From Streptomyces sp. NBC_01294 (lineage in GTDB: Bacteria > Actinomycetota > Actinomycetes > Streptomycetales > Streptomycetaceae), in assembly GCF_035917235.1 (NCBI RefSeq), contig NZ_CP108423.1:1116001-1180000 (forward strand): 64,000 nucleotides of DNA. Direction: 5' to 3'. The notes under the pieces are model-generated. The model was not told the DNA's origin and made no database searches. It worked only from the letters and a program-made list of their open reading frames with translations. Of this stretch, positions 40,982 to 49,428 are shown piece by piece (position 1 is the stretch's first letter; every line of letters begins with the position of its first letter). A program made the position numbers and the translations under genes.

Positions 40982-42286
40982 ATGACAGACACAGTTCACC
41001 GGCAGGGCGAGTTGAGCCGCCGGCTGGTTCTGCTCCTCGCCCTGACCTGCGCCGTCGGTGTGGGCACCGTCTACTTCCCGCAGGCGATCAGCCCGCTGGT
41101 CGTCGCGGCCCTGCACGCGTCGCCCGGTTCCGCCGCCCTGGTGGTGACCGCGATCCAGGTCGGCTACACGGTCGGGATCTTCCTGCTGGTGCCGCTCGGC
41201 GACCGGCTGCCGCACCGCCCCTTCCTCGTCACCCTGCTCGTCCTGACCGGCGCCGGCCTGCTGGCCGCGGGGTGCGCTCCGAGTCTGGGGCCCCTCGTCG
41301 CCGCCGGCGCCGTCGTCGGCGTCACCACGGTGGCCGCGCAGGTGATCGGTCCGCTGGCGGCCGGTCTGGTGGCCGCCGACCGCCGGGGAGCGGTACTGGG
41401 CACGCTGCTGAGCGGTTCGACCGGCGGCATGCTGCTGGCCCGCACCTTCGGCGGGGCGCTCGGCGAATGGCTGGGGTGGCGCGCCCCCTACCTGGTGGCG
41501 GCGGCCCTGATCCTGCTCCTCGCGGCCGTCCTGGCCCGGGCCCTGCCGGTGACCGTCCCGACCTCGCGCCAGTCGTACCCGTCGCTCCTGGCCGAGCCCC
41601 TGCGCCTGCTGCGCACCGAGCCGGACCTGCGCCGTTCCTGCCTCTACCAGGCGATGGTCTTCGGCGGGTTCTCGGCCGTCTGGACGTGCCTGGCGCTCCT
41701 GCTGACCGGCCCGGCCTACGGTCTGGGCGCCCACGCGGTGGGGATGCTCGCCCTGGTGGGGGCGGTGACCATGCTCTGCACGCCGTTCGCCGGACGCCTG
41801 GTGGACCGCAGGGGAGCCGACGGGGTGAACCTCTTCAGCCTGCTCGGGGTCCTCGTCTCGGCCGCGGTCCTCGCGGCGGGCGCCCGGGGCGGCGCGGCGG
41901 GTCTGGCCGCGCTGGCGGCCGGGACGCTGCTGCTCGACATCGCGATGCAGTCCGGCATGGTCGCCAACCAGGCCCGGGTGTACGCGCTGCGTCCCGATGC
42001 CCGCAGCCGGCTCAACACGGCCTACATGACCGGCGCCTACCTGGGCGGCAGCGCGGGTTCCTGGCTCGGCGTCCGGGTCTACGGCGGGGCCGGCTGGCGG
42101 GGCGTGTGCGCGCTGGTGGCGTTGCTCGCCGCCGTCGCCCTGACCCGCCACCTCGTGGCGCTGTACGCCCGCAGGCCGGACGCGCGACAGGCGGGGGGCG
42201 GCGGGGTGGCGACCGGATCCCGTTTCGGACCGGTTGCCCACCCCACCGCCGCCCCGCCTGTCGCAACGGCGGATCGGACCGTCTGA
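40982..42286 (+). CDS. MFS transporter
   Basis: A 434-residue major facilitator, related to efflux proteins of the YgaY/NepI kind: VYFPQAISPLVVAALHASPG in helix 1, LLVPLGDRLPHRPFLV in loop 2-3, and MQSGMVANQARVYALRPDAR in the C-half. The last 35 residues are Gly/Ala/Pro-rich, and their DNA forms a long hairpin. No clear ribosome site precedes ATG 40982. Control by the divergent ArsR-like protein is likely; the substrate is unknown. Confidence 0.88.
   Translation: MTDTVHRQGELSRRLVLLLALTCAVGVGTVYFPQAISPLVVAALHASPGSAALVVTAIQVGYTVGIFLLVPLGDRLPHRPFLVTLLVLTGAGLLAAGCAPSLGPLVAAGAVVGVTTVAAQVIGPLAAGLVAADRRGAVLGTLLSGSTGGMLLARTFGGALGEWLGWRAPYLVAAALILLLAAVLARALPVTVPTSRQSYPSLLAEPLRLLRTEPDLRRSCLYQAMVFGGFSAVWTCLALLLTGPAYGLGAHAVGMLALVGAVTMLCTPFAGRLVDRRGADGVNLFSLLGVLVSAAVLAAGARGGAAGLAALAAGTLLLDIAMQSGMVANQARVYALRPDARSRLNTAYMTGAYLGGSAGSWLGVRVYGGAGWRGVCALVALLAAVALTRHLVALYARRPDARQAGGGGVATGSRFGPVAHPTAAPPVATADRTV
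42184..42264 (+). terminator. large hairpin within the 3' end of the MFS gene
   Basis: GCGACAGGCGGGG... (from 42184) pairs with ...CCCCGCCTGTCGC (to 42264), giving arms of about 26 bases with small bulges and a roughly 30-base loop. It lies in the last 34 codons and just before the convergent GAPDH gene, so it may terminate either transcript. Confidence 0.55.
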
Positions 42287-42297
42287 CCCCGCCGGGA

Positions 42298-43743
42298 TCA
42301 GACCGCCGGGACCGGGTAGGTCGGGTACTCCACGCCGGACACGTGCTGGACGACGCGGATGACCTGGCAGGAGTAGCCGAACTCGTTGTCGTACCAGAGG
42401 TAGAGGATCGCGTTGTCGCCGTCGACCTTGGTGGCGCCGGCGTCGACGATCGACGAGTGGCGCGAACCGACGAAGTCCATCGAGACGGCGTCGGGGGCCG
42501 TGGTGAAGTCGATCTGGCGCTTGAGCGGCGAGTTCAGCGAGACGCCCCGGAGGTAGTCGAGGACCTCCTCGCGGGTGGTCTCGCGACCGAGCCGCAGGCT
42601 GAGGATCGCGATCGAGACGTCCGGCACCGGGACACGGATCGAGCTGCCGGTGATCGGCGCCTTGAGCTCGGGCAGCGCCTTGGCGACGGCCGAGGCGGCA
42701 CCCGTCTCGGTGATGACCATGTTGAGCGGCGCGGAGCGGCCCCGACGGTCGGCCTTGTGGTAGTTGTCCAGCAGGTTCTGGTCGTTCGTGAACGAGTGGA
42801 CGGTCTCCACGTGGCCGCGCAGCACACCGTACTCGTCGTCCATCGCCTTCAGCGGCGGGACGATCGCGTTGGTGGTGCAGGACGCGCAGGAGATGATCTG
42901 CTCGTCCGGCTTGATCGTGTCGTGGTTGACGCCGTGGACGATGTTCGGGACGTCGCCCTTGCCCGGCGCGGTCAGGACGACCTTGTCGATGCCGGGACGC
43001 AGGTGCTTCGACAGGCCCTCGCGGTCGCGCCACTTGCCCGTGTTGTCGATGAGGATGGCGTCCTTGATGCCGTACGCCGTGTAGTCGACCTCGGAGGGGT
43101 CGTTGGCGTAGATCACCTTGATGCTGTTGCCGTTGGCGACGATCGTGCTGGTCGCCTCGTCCACCGTGATGGTGCCCTGGAACTGACCGTGGATGGAGTC
43201 GCGGCGCAGCAGGGAGGCGCGCTTGACCAGGTCCTGCTCGCCGCCACCGCGGACGACGATGGCGCGCAGGCGCAGGCCGTTGCCGGAGCCGGCCTTCTCG
43301 ATCAGCAGGCGGGCGACGAGACGGCCGATGCGGCCGAAGCCGTACAGGACGACGTCGCGCCCCTCGCGCCGCTCGACCTTGTTGTCACCCGTGGCGCCGG
43401 CGACGGCTCCGGCGGTGAACTCCTCCACCGACAGGCCGCGGTCGTCGTTCTTGTACGTCGCGGCGAGCATGCCGATGTCGATCTGGGACGGGCCGAGATC
43501 GAGGGCGGTCAGAGCCTGCAGGAACGGCAGCGTCTCGGTGACCGAGAGCTCCTCACCGTCGATCTGCCGGGCGAATCGGTGGGTCTTGAGGATGCTGACC
43601 ACCGACTTGTTCACCAGGGAGCGGCTGTGGAGCAGGATCGTGACGTCCTGCTCCCTGTGCAGCTTCCCGATGATCGGGATCATCGACTCCGCGATCTCCT
43701 CGCGGTGCTTCCAGCTGGTGAACGAGTCCTCATTGACAGTCAC
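42298..43743 (-). CDS. gap: glyceraldehyde-3-phosphate dehydrogenase, long form
   Basis: A 481-residue GAPDH. The NAD(P)-binding part begins only at about residue 128 (RDVVLYGFGRIGRLVARLL); the active-site Cys is in ISCASCTTNAIVPPL, and the C-terminus has the usual WYDNEFGYSCQVIRVV. The extra N-terminal 125 residues (WKHREEIAESMIPIIGKLHR...) are helical and are shared by the long actinobacterial and some other bacterial GAPDHs. It may act in gluconeogenesis or another carbon route. GTG 43743 is the start; a promoter TTGAGT (43805-43800) and TTAGCA (43781-43776), 18 bases apart, lies upstream. Confidence 0.94.
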   Translation of the reverse strand: MTVNEDSFTSWKHREEIAESMIPIIGKLHREQDVTILLHSRSLVNKSVVSILKTHRFARQIDGEELSVTETLPFLQALTALDLGPSQIDIGMLAATYKNDDRGLSVEEFTAGAVAGATGDNKVERREGRDVVLYGFGRIGRLVARLLIEKAGSGNGLRLRAIVVRGGGEQDLVKRASLLRRDSIHGQFQGTITVDEATSTIVANGNSIKVIYANDPSEVDYTAYGIKDAILIDNTGKWRDREGLSKHLRPGIDKVVLTAPGKGDVPNIVHGVNHDTIKPDEQIISCASCTTNAIVPPLKAMDDEYGVLRGHVETVHSFTNDQNLLDNYHKADRRGRSAPLNMVITETGAASAVAKALPELKAPITGSSIRVPVPDVSIAILSLRLGRETTREEVLDYLRGVSLNSPLKRQIDFTTAPDAVSMDFVGSRHSSIVDAGATKVDGDNAILYLWYDNEFGYSCQVIRVVQHVSGVEYPTYPVPAV

Positions 43744-43874
43744 AGGATTATCTTTCGAGCTAGGCGGTGCTCATATGCTAACCCGCCGCCACTCTGGCCA
43801 CTCAAGGGGTACCCCGCAGAGCGGGGAACGGGCGCTATGCACCGTATGGGTGTCCCGGTTCGCAGGGGTTCGCC

Positions 43875-45488
43875 TCAGAACGTGTTGCGGCGCCTCATCC
43901 CCATCGGGCGGCCGTCCGGGTCGACCAGGACGTGGTTCAGCGGGGTCGCGAGGAACCGCTGCAGCGCGGGCAGGTCCGGCGGCACGTAGCGGCGCAGCCG
44001 GCCCGGCGGCCGTGGACCGCGGCGGCCGCCCCCGTGCCAGGCGTCCAGTGCGTCGGCCGCCCCGGCGAAGGCCTCGAAGGCGGCCACCGGGTCGCACAGC
44101 CCGTCCGACGCCGGCGCCCCCGGCTCCCCGGCGTCCAGGTGCTCGCGCATCAGCTCCAGGCGCAGGTCCCGGGCGAAGGGACGCGCCCCGTCGCCGAGAC
44201 CGCCCGGGTCCCGGGGCGGCCGCGGGTCCGGGCTCTCGTCGTGGACGACGCAGCTGAGTTCGGAGTCGTGGGTCCACGAACGGAGGTTGATGTTGTCGGA
44301 ACCGACCGAGGCCCACACGTCGTCGATCACGCACACCTTGGCGTGGACGTAGACCGGGGTTCCGGCAGGGTTCTCCAGCCCGTACGTCGCGACCCGGTCG
44401 CCGCCGGCCCGGCGCAGCTCGTCCAGGGCCTTGACCCGCCCGATCAGGTTCATGGGCAGGGTGAGCCACCCGGCCTGCTCGGGGACCGCGGGGATGACGC
44501 TGATCAGCCGCAGCCGCGGATGCCTGCGCAGCGCCTCGGCGAAGCAGTCCACCACCCGGGGCGACCACAGGTACTGGTCCTCGAGGTAGATCAGCGACCG
44601 GGCGCGCCGCAGCGCCTTGTGGTACCCCCGCGCGATGCTGCGCTCGCCGTCGGGGGCGAAGGGGTAGCCGCGCAGCAGGCGGTTCGGATAGGTCCGCAGC
44701 ACTTGGACGGTGTGCGCGCCGCAGGGCTCCGGATCGGCCGTCTGCGGCGGCAGGGTGTCCGCGACGGTGTCGTCGCGGTGCACCAGGGACCGCAGGCGGG
44801 AGAGCGGGCTGCGGCTGAGCGGCGACGGGTCCTGCCACCGTTCGCGGAAGACGGCCTCGACGTCGCCGACGACCGGACCGCGCAGGGCGAGCTGGACGTC
44901 GTGCCACGGCGGGTGCGGCCCGTAGGCCGAGGCCAGGGGCAGCGACTGGCGGTCGCCGCGGTGCGTGGCGTCGTCGTTGCGGTTGCGGCAGAGGTCGATG
45001 CCGCCGACGTAGGCGACGTCCAGCTCCGGGCGGCCGCGGTGGCGCAGCACCACCAGCTTCTGGTGGTGGGAGCCGCCGGGCCGCACCCGCATGTCGAGCA
45101 GGCACTCGCCGCCGGCCTCCGCGATCTCCTCGCCGAGGTGCCGGTTCTCCTCCTGGCTGAAGTGGATGCTGTCGAGGTGCGAGCGCCACAGCAGCCCCTT
45201 GACGACGACACCGCGCTCGGCCGCCCGGCCCAGGACCGTGCCGATCTCCGTGCCGGGCCCGCCCAGCCGCTCGTCGGGGTCGCCGCGCCAGTCGGTGAAC
45301 AGGAGCAGGTCGCCCGCGCGCATCGCGCTGATGCCCGCCAGGAGTTCCGCGAAGTAGACGGCGCCGTGCACCAGGGGCCGTGCGTCGTTGCCCCGGGACC
45401 AGGCCTCGCCGTCCGGGCGGCGCTCGTCCAGGCGGGTCGCGGCGTTGCCGCGTTCCCCGGAAACGAGAAGCCAGTCGGCATGCGTCAC
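43875..45488 (-). CDS. phospholipase D-like (HKD) protein
   Basis: A 537-residue soluble protein with two HKD motifs: SHHQKLVVLRHRG (about residue 145) and VHAKVCVIDDVWASVGSDNI (about residue 385), so both catalytic halves are present. It belongs to the phospholipase D/cardiolipin-synthase-like superfamily; head-group transfer, lipid hydrolysis or nuclease action cannot be told apart. No signal peptide is evident. GTG 45488 is the start. It is 147 bases downstream of the predicted membrane protease and could be part of that operon. Confidence 0.88.
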   Translation of the reverse strand: MTHADWLLVSGERGNAATRLDERRPDGEAWSRGNDARPLVHGAVYFAELLAGISAMRAGDLLLFTDWRGDPDERLGGPGTEIGTVLGRAAERGVVVKGLLWRSHLDSIHFSQEENRHLGEEIAEAGGECLLDMRVRPGGSHHQKLVVLRHRGRPELDVAYVGGIDLCRNRNDDATHRGDRQSLPLASAYGPHPPWHDVQLALRGPVVGDVEAVFRERWQDPSPLSRSPLSRLRSLVHRDDTVADTLPPQTADPEPCGAHTVQVLRTYPNRLLRGYPFAPDGERSIARGYHKALRRARSLIYLEDQYLWSPRVVDCFAEALRRHPRLRLISVIPAVPEQAGWLTLPMNLIGRVKALDELRRAGGDRVATYGLENPAGTPVYVHAKVCVIDDVWASVGSDNINLRSWTHDSELSCVVHDESPDPRPPRDPGGLGDGARPFARDLRLELMREHLDAGEPGAPASDGLCDPVAAFEAFAGAADALDAWHGGGRRGPRPPGRLRRYVPPDLPALQRFLATPLNHVLVDPDGRPMGMRRRNTF

Positions 45489-45635
45489 GGCACCGGCCCT
45501 CCAGCCGCGCGCGCCCACGCCACCGCACGTTCCGGTACGTCCGCGCGTCACCAGTAGTCCCCAGGCTAGCCGCATCCGCGGAACCCGGCCCCCGGACGAT
45601 CTCCCTGGTCTGCGTACCGCGCTGCCGGGGCGGAC

Positions 45636-46568
45636 TCAGGCCCGGGAGCCCGCCCGGCCCGCGGGGCTCGCGGCGGCCTCCCGGGCCGGGGCGGGCCGGG
45701 GAGCCTCCCCGCGGTTCCCGCGGAACGCCACGTCGGCCATCCGCCGCTCCGGGCCGCGCCGGCGCAGGTACAGGTAGCCGATGAAGGCCGCCGGGCCGAA
45801 GAACACCTGGGCGGGAATGAGGGCGAGGGCGTGGCCGGTGACCGCGGCGGCGATGTGCAGCGTGGCGACGGGTGCCACGGCGCCGAAGAGGACGACCAGC
45901 CCGGCTCCGGCCCGCAGCCCCGGCTTCCCGTACGCCTTGTACGCGGTGGTGGTGAAGAGGGCGTACGCCAGCAGGTCGCCCATGCCGACGACGGCGCCCA
46001 GGTCCTCGCCGATGCGCAGGCCCGCGGCGGGGGCGTACGGATAACCCTGGATGGCGTCGGACAGTTCCTGGGTCAGCGGGACGACCCAGGCGAAGAAGGC
46101 GTCGTACGCGGTGAGCGCGAGGAGGAACCAGGCGACGTTCTTCAGCCGCATGCCGCCCTGCACGTTGAGGTTCGTGGCGGAGACGACGATCAGGCCGACG
46201 ACGCAGCTGTTGGCAACCCAGTACGGCGGTGCGGTCTCGCCGAAGGCCAGATGGGAGGCGAGGACGCTCGCGATCAGCACGGCGATCAGCGCCCAGCGCA
46301 GCCGGCCGTTTCCGATCACGGGCTGGTAGCCGATGGACAGTCCCCCGGCGAAGACCAGGGCGAGCACGACCGGGAGGACGGCGCCGGGCAGGGTGAGGTA
46401 GACGTACGGCAGCGCCAGGACGAAGCCCATCATCATGAAGATGTCGCTGCCGTTGAAGACGCCGACGGGCGGCCTCGGCGTGCGCACGGCGCGGAAGTAG
46501 GTGATCGCGCCGGCGCACACCGCGAGCGCCAGGGCGATGGTGACCGCGAGCTGGAAGAAGACCGTCAT
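45636..46568 (-). CDS. candidate GxGD intramembrane aspartyl protease (presenilin/SPP-like)
   Basis: A 310-residue protein with nine predicted helices. Helix 6 carries FLLALTAYDAFFAW (Asp156) and helix 7 carries AVVGMGDLLAYAL (GxGD, Asp198); helix 9 carries IPAQVFFGPAAFIGYLYL, at the place of the PAL motif. This number of helices and order of motifs is that of presenilin and signal peptide peptidase, which cut peptides inside the membrane. The 42-residue spacing between Asp residues is close to that of SPP. The exact PAL is replaced by PAQ/PAA. The C-tail from about 280 is disordered. ATG 46568 overlaps the stop of the ligase gene (ATGA), so the two are coupled. Confidence 0.7.
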   Translation of the reverse strand: MTVFFQLAVTIALALAVCAGAITYFRAVRTPRPPVGVFNGSDIFMMMGFVLALPYVYLTLPGAVLPVVLALVFAGGLSIGYQPVIGNGRLRWALIAVLIASVLASHLAFGETAPPYWVANSCVVGLIVVSATNLNVQGGMRLKNVAWFLLALTAYDAFFAWVVPLTQELSDAIQGYPYAPAAGLRIGEDLGAVVGMGDLLAYALFTTTAYKAYGKPGLRAGAGLVVLFGAVAPVATLHIAAAVTGHALALIPAQVFFGPAAFIGYLYLRRRGPERRMADVAFRGNRGEAPRPAPAREAAASPAGRAGSRA

Positions 46569-47977
46569 GCGTGGCTCCGGGTGAAGGTGTGCTCCAACAG
46601 GTCGCAGCGGAGGGGGAACCGGCGCGCGGCCTCCTCGTCGCCGACCGGCAGGACGGTGACGCGCGCGTCGATGTCCCGGGCCCGCAGCCGCTCGGTCACC
46701 TCCGCCGCGCCGACGTTCCTGGAGGCGACCTCCACGTGGAGCCGGCCGTCGTCCCCGACGCCGGCCCGGTGGCGCAGCGGCCACGGCAGGCCGGGGGTGC
46801 CGTCCAGCGCCTCCAGGATGTCGCGCGGGGTCACCACCGCCCCGGCGGTGCGGTGCAGCGTGCCCGCCTTGCCGAGGATCCGGGAGACCGCGGGCACCGC
46901 GGCCAGTTCGCACTCCGGCTCGCCGTCCAGGGTGCGGACCACGTCACCGGTGTTGTAGCGGAGGACCGGCATGCACTCCCGGTAGGGGTAGTACGGGGTG
47001 ACCGTCAGCTCGCCGAGCCGGCCGGGTCCGGCGGGCTCGCCCGTCTCCAGGTCGAGCACCTCGGTGTACCCCATGTTGGGGTCGATGTGCAGGTGACCCC
47101 GGCCGCAGGTGCGGCCGCCGACCGGCAGCAGCTCGGTCATGCCGAAGGTGTCGCCGACCTCCGCGGCCCCGAAGGTCTCGCGCAGGGCCTGCGCCAGGGA
47201 CCGTGACAGCATCTCCCCGCCGGCGTAGATCGCCCGGAGTCCGAAATCGTCAGGTCCGTAGCCGCGTTGCCGGGCGGCCGTCACCATCAGGCCCAGGTAG
47301 CTGGGGTTGCCGGTGAGCACGGTGGGCCGGTTGCCGCCCCGGCCGAGCAGGTGCTCGACGGACTCGTCCGCCGGGATCTGTCCGACGACGTGGCACGAGG
47401 CGTTGGCGAGCCGGCACACCTCGACGTCCTCCTGCACGGCGGCCGTCGCCCGTGAGCTGAGGTTGATCTGCATCCGGTCGCCGGGGCCGAGATCGCCGCG
47501 CAGCACCATGGACAGCGAGATCAGCGCGGGCCAGAGCTCCATCTCGTAGCGGGAGAGCCAGATCTGTACGGGGCGGCCGGTGGTGCCGGTCGTCTGCGTC
47601 GACAGGTACGGCGCACTGCACAGGAAGTCCGCGGGGCGTGCGATCAGGTCGGCCTTGCGGGTCACCGGGATCCGGGTGAGCGTCTCGGCGGTCAGCCCGT
47701 CGAGGTCCAGGCCGGCGAGCCGCTCCCGGTAGAACGGGGAGCGCTTGGCGAGCCTGCGCACGGTCCGCTGGAGCGCACGGTTCTGCAGGTCGCGGCGCTC
47801 GTCCGGATCGGCGAACGGCCCGTCGGCCAGCTCGTCGACGTCGTCGCCGAGCGAGCCGAACTCCTCCAGCGTGAGGAGGGCGTCGGCGACCAGCCGCTCC
47901 ACGGCGCGTACGTTCAGCCGCCGGCCGAACACCATGGACAGCGCCACCCGTACCTGCCGGACACCGGTCTCCAGCAC
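46565..47977 (-). CDS. PaaK-like adenylate-forming enzyme
   Basis: A 470-residue member of the phenylacetate-CoA ligase/F390-synthetase-like group of the AMP-binding superfamily. The P-loop is STQTTGTTGRPVQIW, the A5-like motif is DTFGMTELLPVGG, followed by YNTGDVVRT. It should activate a carboxylate as acyl-AMP; the acceptor (CoA, amine or peptide) is unknown. GTG 47977 is preferred because GGAGG lies seven bases upstream; ATG 47983 would have only one base between. Upstream is a 29-codon gene behind a hairpin, downstream the coupled membrane protease gene. Confidence 0.85.
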   Translation of the reverse strand: MLETGVRQVRVALSMVFGRRLNVRAVERLVADALLTLEEFGSLGDDVDELADGPFADPDERRDLQNRALQRTVRRLAKRSPFYRERLAGLDLDGLTAETLTRIPVTRKADLIARPADFLCSAPYLSTQTTGTTGRPVQIWLSRYEMELWPALISLSMVLRGDLGPGDRMQINLSSRATAAVQEDVEVCRLANASCHVVGQIPADESVEHLLGRGGNRPTVLTGNPSYLGLMVTAARQRGYGPDDFGLRAIYAGGEMLSRSLAQALRETFGAAEVGDTFGMTELLPVGGRTCGRGHLHIDPNMGYTEVLDLETGEPAGPGRLGELTVTPYYPYRECMPVLRYNTGDVVRTLDGEPECELAAVPAVSRILGKAGTLHRTAGAVVTPRDILEALDGTPGLPWPLRHRAGVGDDGRLHVEVASRNVGAAEVTERLRARDIDARVTVLPVGDEEAARRFPLRCDLLEHTFTRSHA

Positions 47978-48005
47978 TCTCATGCCTCCCTGGGACGTGA
48001 CAGAA

Positions 48006-48033
48006 GGGTGGGGGCGGCGTACCGCCCCCACCC
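48006..48033 (-). terminator. hairpin between peptide gene and ligase gene
   Basis: GGGTGGGGGCGG (48006-48017) pairs perfectly with CCGCCCCCACCC (48022-48033), 13 bases after the stop codon of the small peptide gene and 28 bases before the ligase start. CAGAAG and CTTCTG extend the base. It could end most transcripts after the peptide gene and let some through to the enzymes. Confidence 0.75.
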
Positions 48034-48046
48034 CGGGACTTCTGCG

Positions 48047-48136
48047 TCAGCTGGCGGAGCAGGTGGCGAAGAAGACCGCCGTCATGGCGCCCATGACGTA
48101 CTTGAACTGCTTGGCGCTCGTCTTGATCGCGCTCAT
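48047..48136 (-). CDS. 29-residue peptide of unknown function
   Basis: A short gene with a near-perfect ribosome site, AAGGAGG, six bases before ATG 48136. It encodes 29 residues: a basic start (MSAIKTSAKQFKYV) and a hydrophobic end (MGAMTAVFFATCSAS) with one Cys. It is the first gene before a hairpin, an adenylate-forming enzyme and a predicted intramembrane protease. That layout, abundant small peptide first and enzymes after an attenuator, is usual for precursor peptides. It could be a secreted or membrane-released signal; I do not recognise its family. An alternative is a leader peptide for attenuation. Confidence 0.65.
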   Translation of the reverse strand: MSAIKTSAKQFKYVMGAMTAVFFATCSAS

Positions 48137-48375
48137 CGGATCCTCCTTGTGTCGTTCCGGCGGGCGGACGTTCCGGTTCCCTCAAGTCGCCGTAACGTTC
48201 CGCCACTTGGGCGACAACACAGTGGCGCGATTGCGCCCCACGGGCAATGATCGGGTCCATTCAACGGACCGGTGAGCGGGGGACGGCAACACCGTTCTCC
48301 CCGATGAGCCGGTACGAACGGGGACTTCTGGAACCATCCGACCGATGGGGCCAGGCGTGAGAGGGGGGACCGCTC
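48137..48375. promoter_or_regulatory. divergent control region of peptide operon and iclR
   Basis: The 239-base gap holds two small inverted repeats: GGCGC-GATT-GCGCC near 48224-48237 and GGTCC-ATTCAAC-GGACC at 48254-48270. Either could bind the IclR-type regulator encoded at 48376. A single ATTCAAC is present here but without the 17-base partner seen in the encapsulin promoters. Confidence 0.45.
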
Positions 48376-49137
48376 ATGGCCAGATCCGGCACGGAGGGGC
48401 GGGGCGTACTGGAGGGCGCGTTCGCGCTGATGGAAGCGCTCGCGCACGGCGACGAGGTCGGGCTGACCCGCCTGGCGAGCGACGCCGAACTGCCGAAGGC
48501 CACCGCCCACCGCCTGCTCGGGCAGCTGGTCGCACTCGGCGCGGTGCAGAGCCGATCTGGCCGCTACCGCCTCGGGCCGAGGACCTTCCGCCTGGGACAG
48601 GCCTGGCACCCGGCGCGCGCCCTGCGCGCGGCCTCGGCCCGGCCGCTGCGGGAACTCGCGTCCGCGAGCGGCCGGTTGAGCCTCAGCGTGTCGGTGGCCG
48701 AGGCGGGGCACACGATCATCGTCGGGGGCATGCGCGGCGCGGTGGACGAGGTCTTCCCGCTGCGCTCCGGGGTCGTCCTGCCCCCCGGGAGCGCGGCCGA
48801 GCTGGTCCTCGCGGCCTCCAACCCGGTCGCGGAGCTGCCCGAGGGGCGGACGGAGGCCTCATGGGCGCGGGAGGTCGCGCGGGCCCGGGAACAGGGCCTC
48901 GCCTTCGAGTACGGACAGTGCGTGAGCACGCTCTCGTGCGTGGCCGCGCCTGTACTCTCCGCATCCGGTCAGGTGATGGCCGCCGTGGCCGCGTCCGCGC
49001 TGGACGGCAAGCAGATCGCCCCTCTGGGTGATGCCGTGCGCCGCGCGGCGGCGATGATCAGCGCCAACCTGGCCCGGCTGCCGGCCCCAGCGGCCCAGGC
49101 CCCCGGGGAGTGGCCCGCCTACGAAAAAGCCCGCTGA
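48376..49137 (+). CDS. IclR family transcriptional regulator
   Basis: A 253-residue regulator. The N-terminal winged helix covers residues about 8-70 (GVLEGAFALMEALAHGDEVG, LPKATAHRLLGQLVALGAV) and the GAF-like ligand domain follows (LRELASASGRLSLSVSVAEA, VAAPVLSASGQVMAAVAAS). GAGAGGGGGG precedes ATG 48376. It is divergent from the peptide, ligase and protease genes, so it may control them; ligand unknown. Confidence 0.9.
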   Translation: MARSGTEGRGVLEGAFALMEALAHGDEVGLTRLASDAELPKATAHRLLGQLVALGAVQSRSGRYRLGPRTFRLGQAWHPARALRAASARPLRELASASGRLSLSVSVAEAGHTIIVGGMRGAVDEVFPLRSGVVLPPGSAAELVLAASNPVAELPEGRTEASWAREVARAREQGLAFEYGQCVSTLSCVAAPVLSASGQVMAAVAASALDGKQIAPLGDAVRRAAAMISANLARLPAPAAQAPGEWPAYEKAR

Positions 49138-49152
49138 GCGTCCCGGAAAACG

Positions 49153-49192
49153 TTCAGGGGCCGGTTCGGATTGCTCCGAACCGGCCCCTGAA
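49153..49192. terminator. strong bidirectional terminator
   Basis: TTCAGGGGCCGGTTCGGA and its exact complement are separated by TTGC, giving an 18-base perfect stem. It lies between the iclR stop and the 3' end of the convergent tRNA gene. Confidence 0.85.
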
Positions 49193-49217
49193 CTGCGACT
49201 ACGAGGCGAACCTCTAG

Positions 49218-49291
<74 letters not shown>

Positions 49292-49428
49292 ATGCCCGCT
49301 GACCTGGGGTTTCCCCTGGTTGAACGCGCAGGAGAACGATACCGCATTTCACGGGGTGGTCGCGCGCACCTTTTGCGCCACCGCGATCCGCGGGGACCGT
49401 GCCGGCCCCGTCCACCGGCGCCGATGCC

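Noticed and set aside
45636..46568. Membrane protein as a permease or ordinary transporter
   Set aside because: It has nine helices, a YD and GxGD pair in helices 6 and 7 and no transporter signature that I recognise; the protease reading fits better but remains a prediction.
48254..48270. ATTCAAC near the iclR gene as another copy of the encapsulin promoter element
   Set aside because: Only one hexamer is present and no partner lies 17 bases away; it sits in a separate GGTCC-GGACC inverted repeat.
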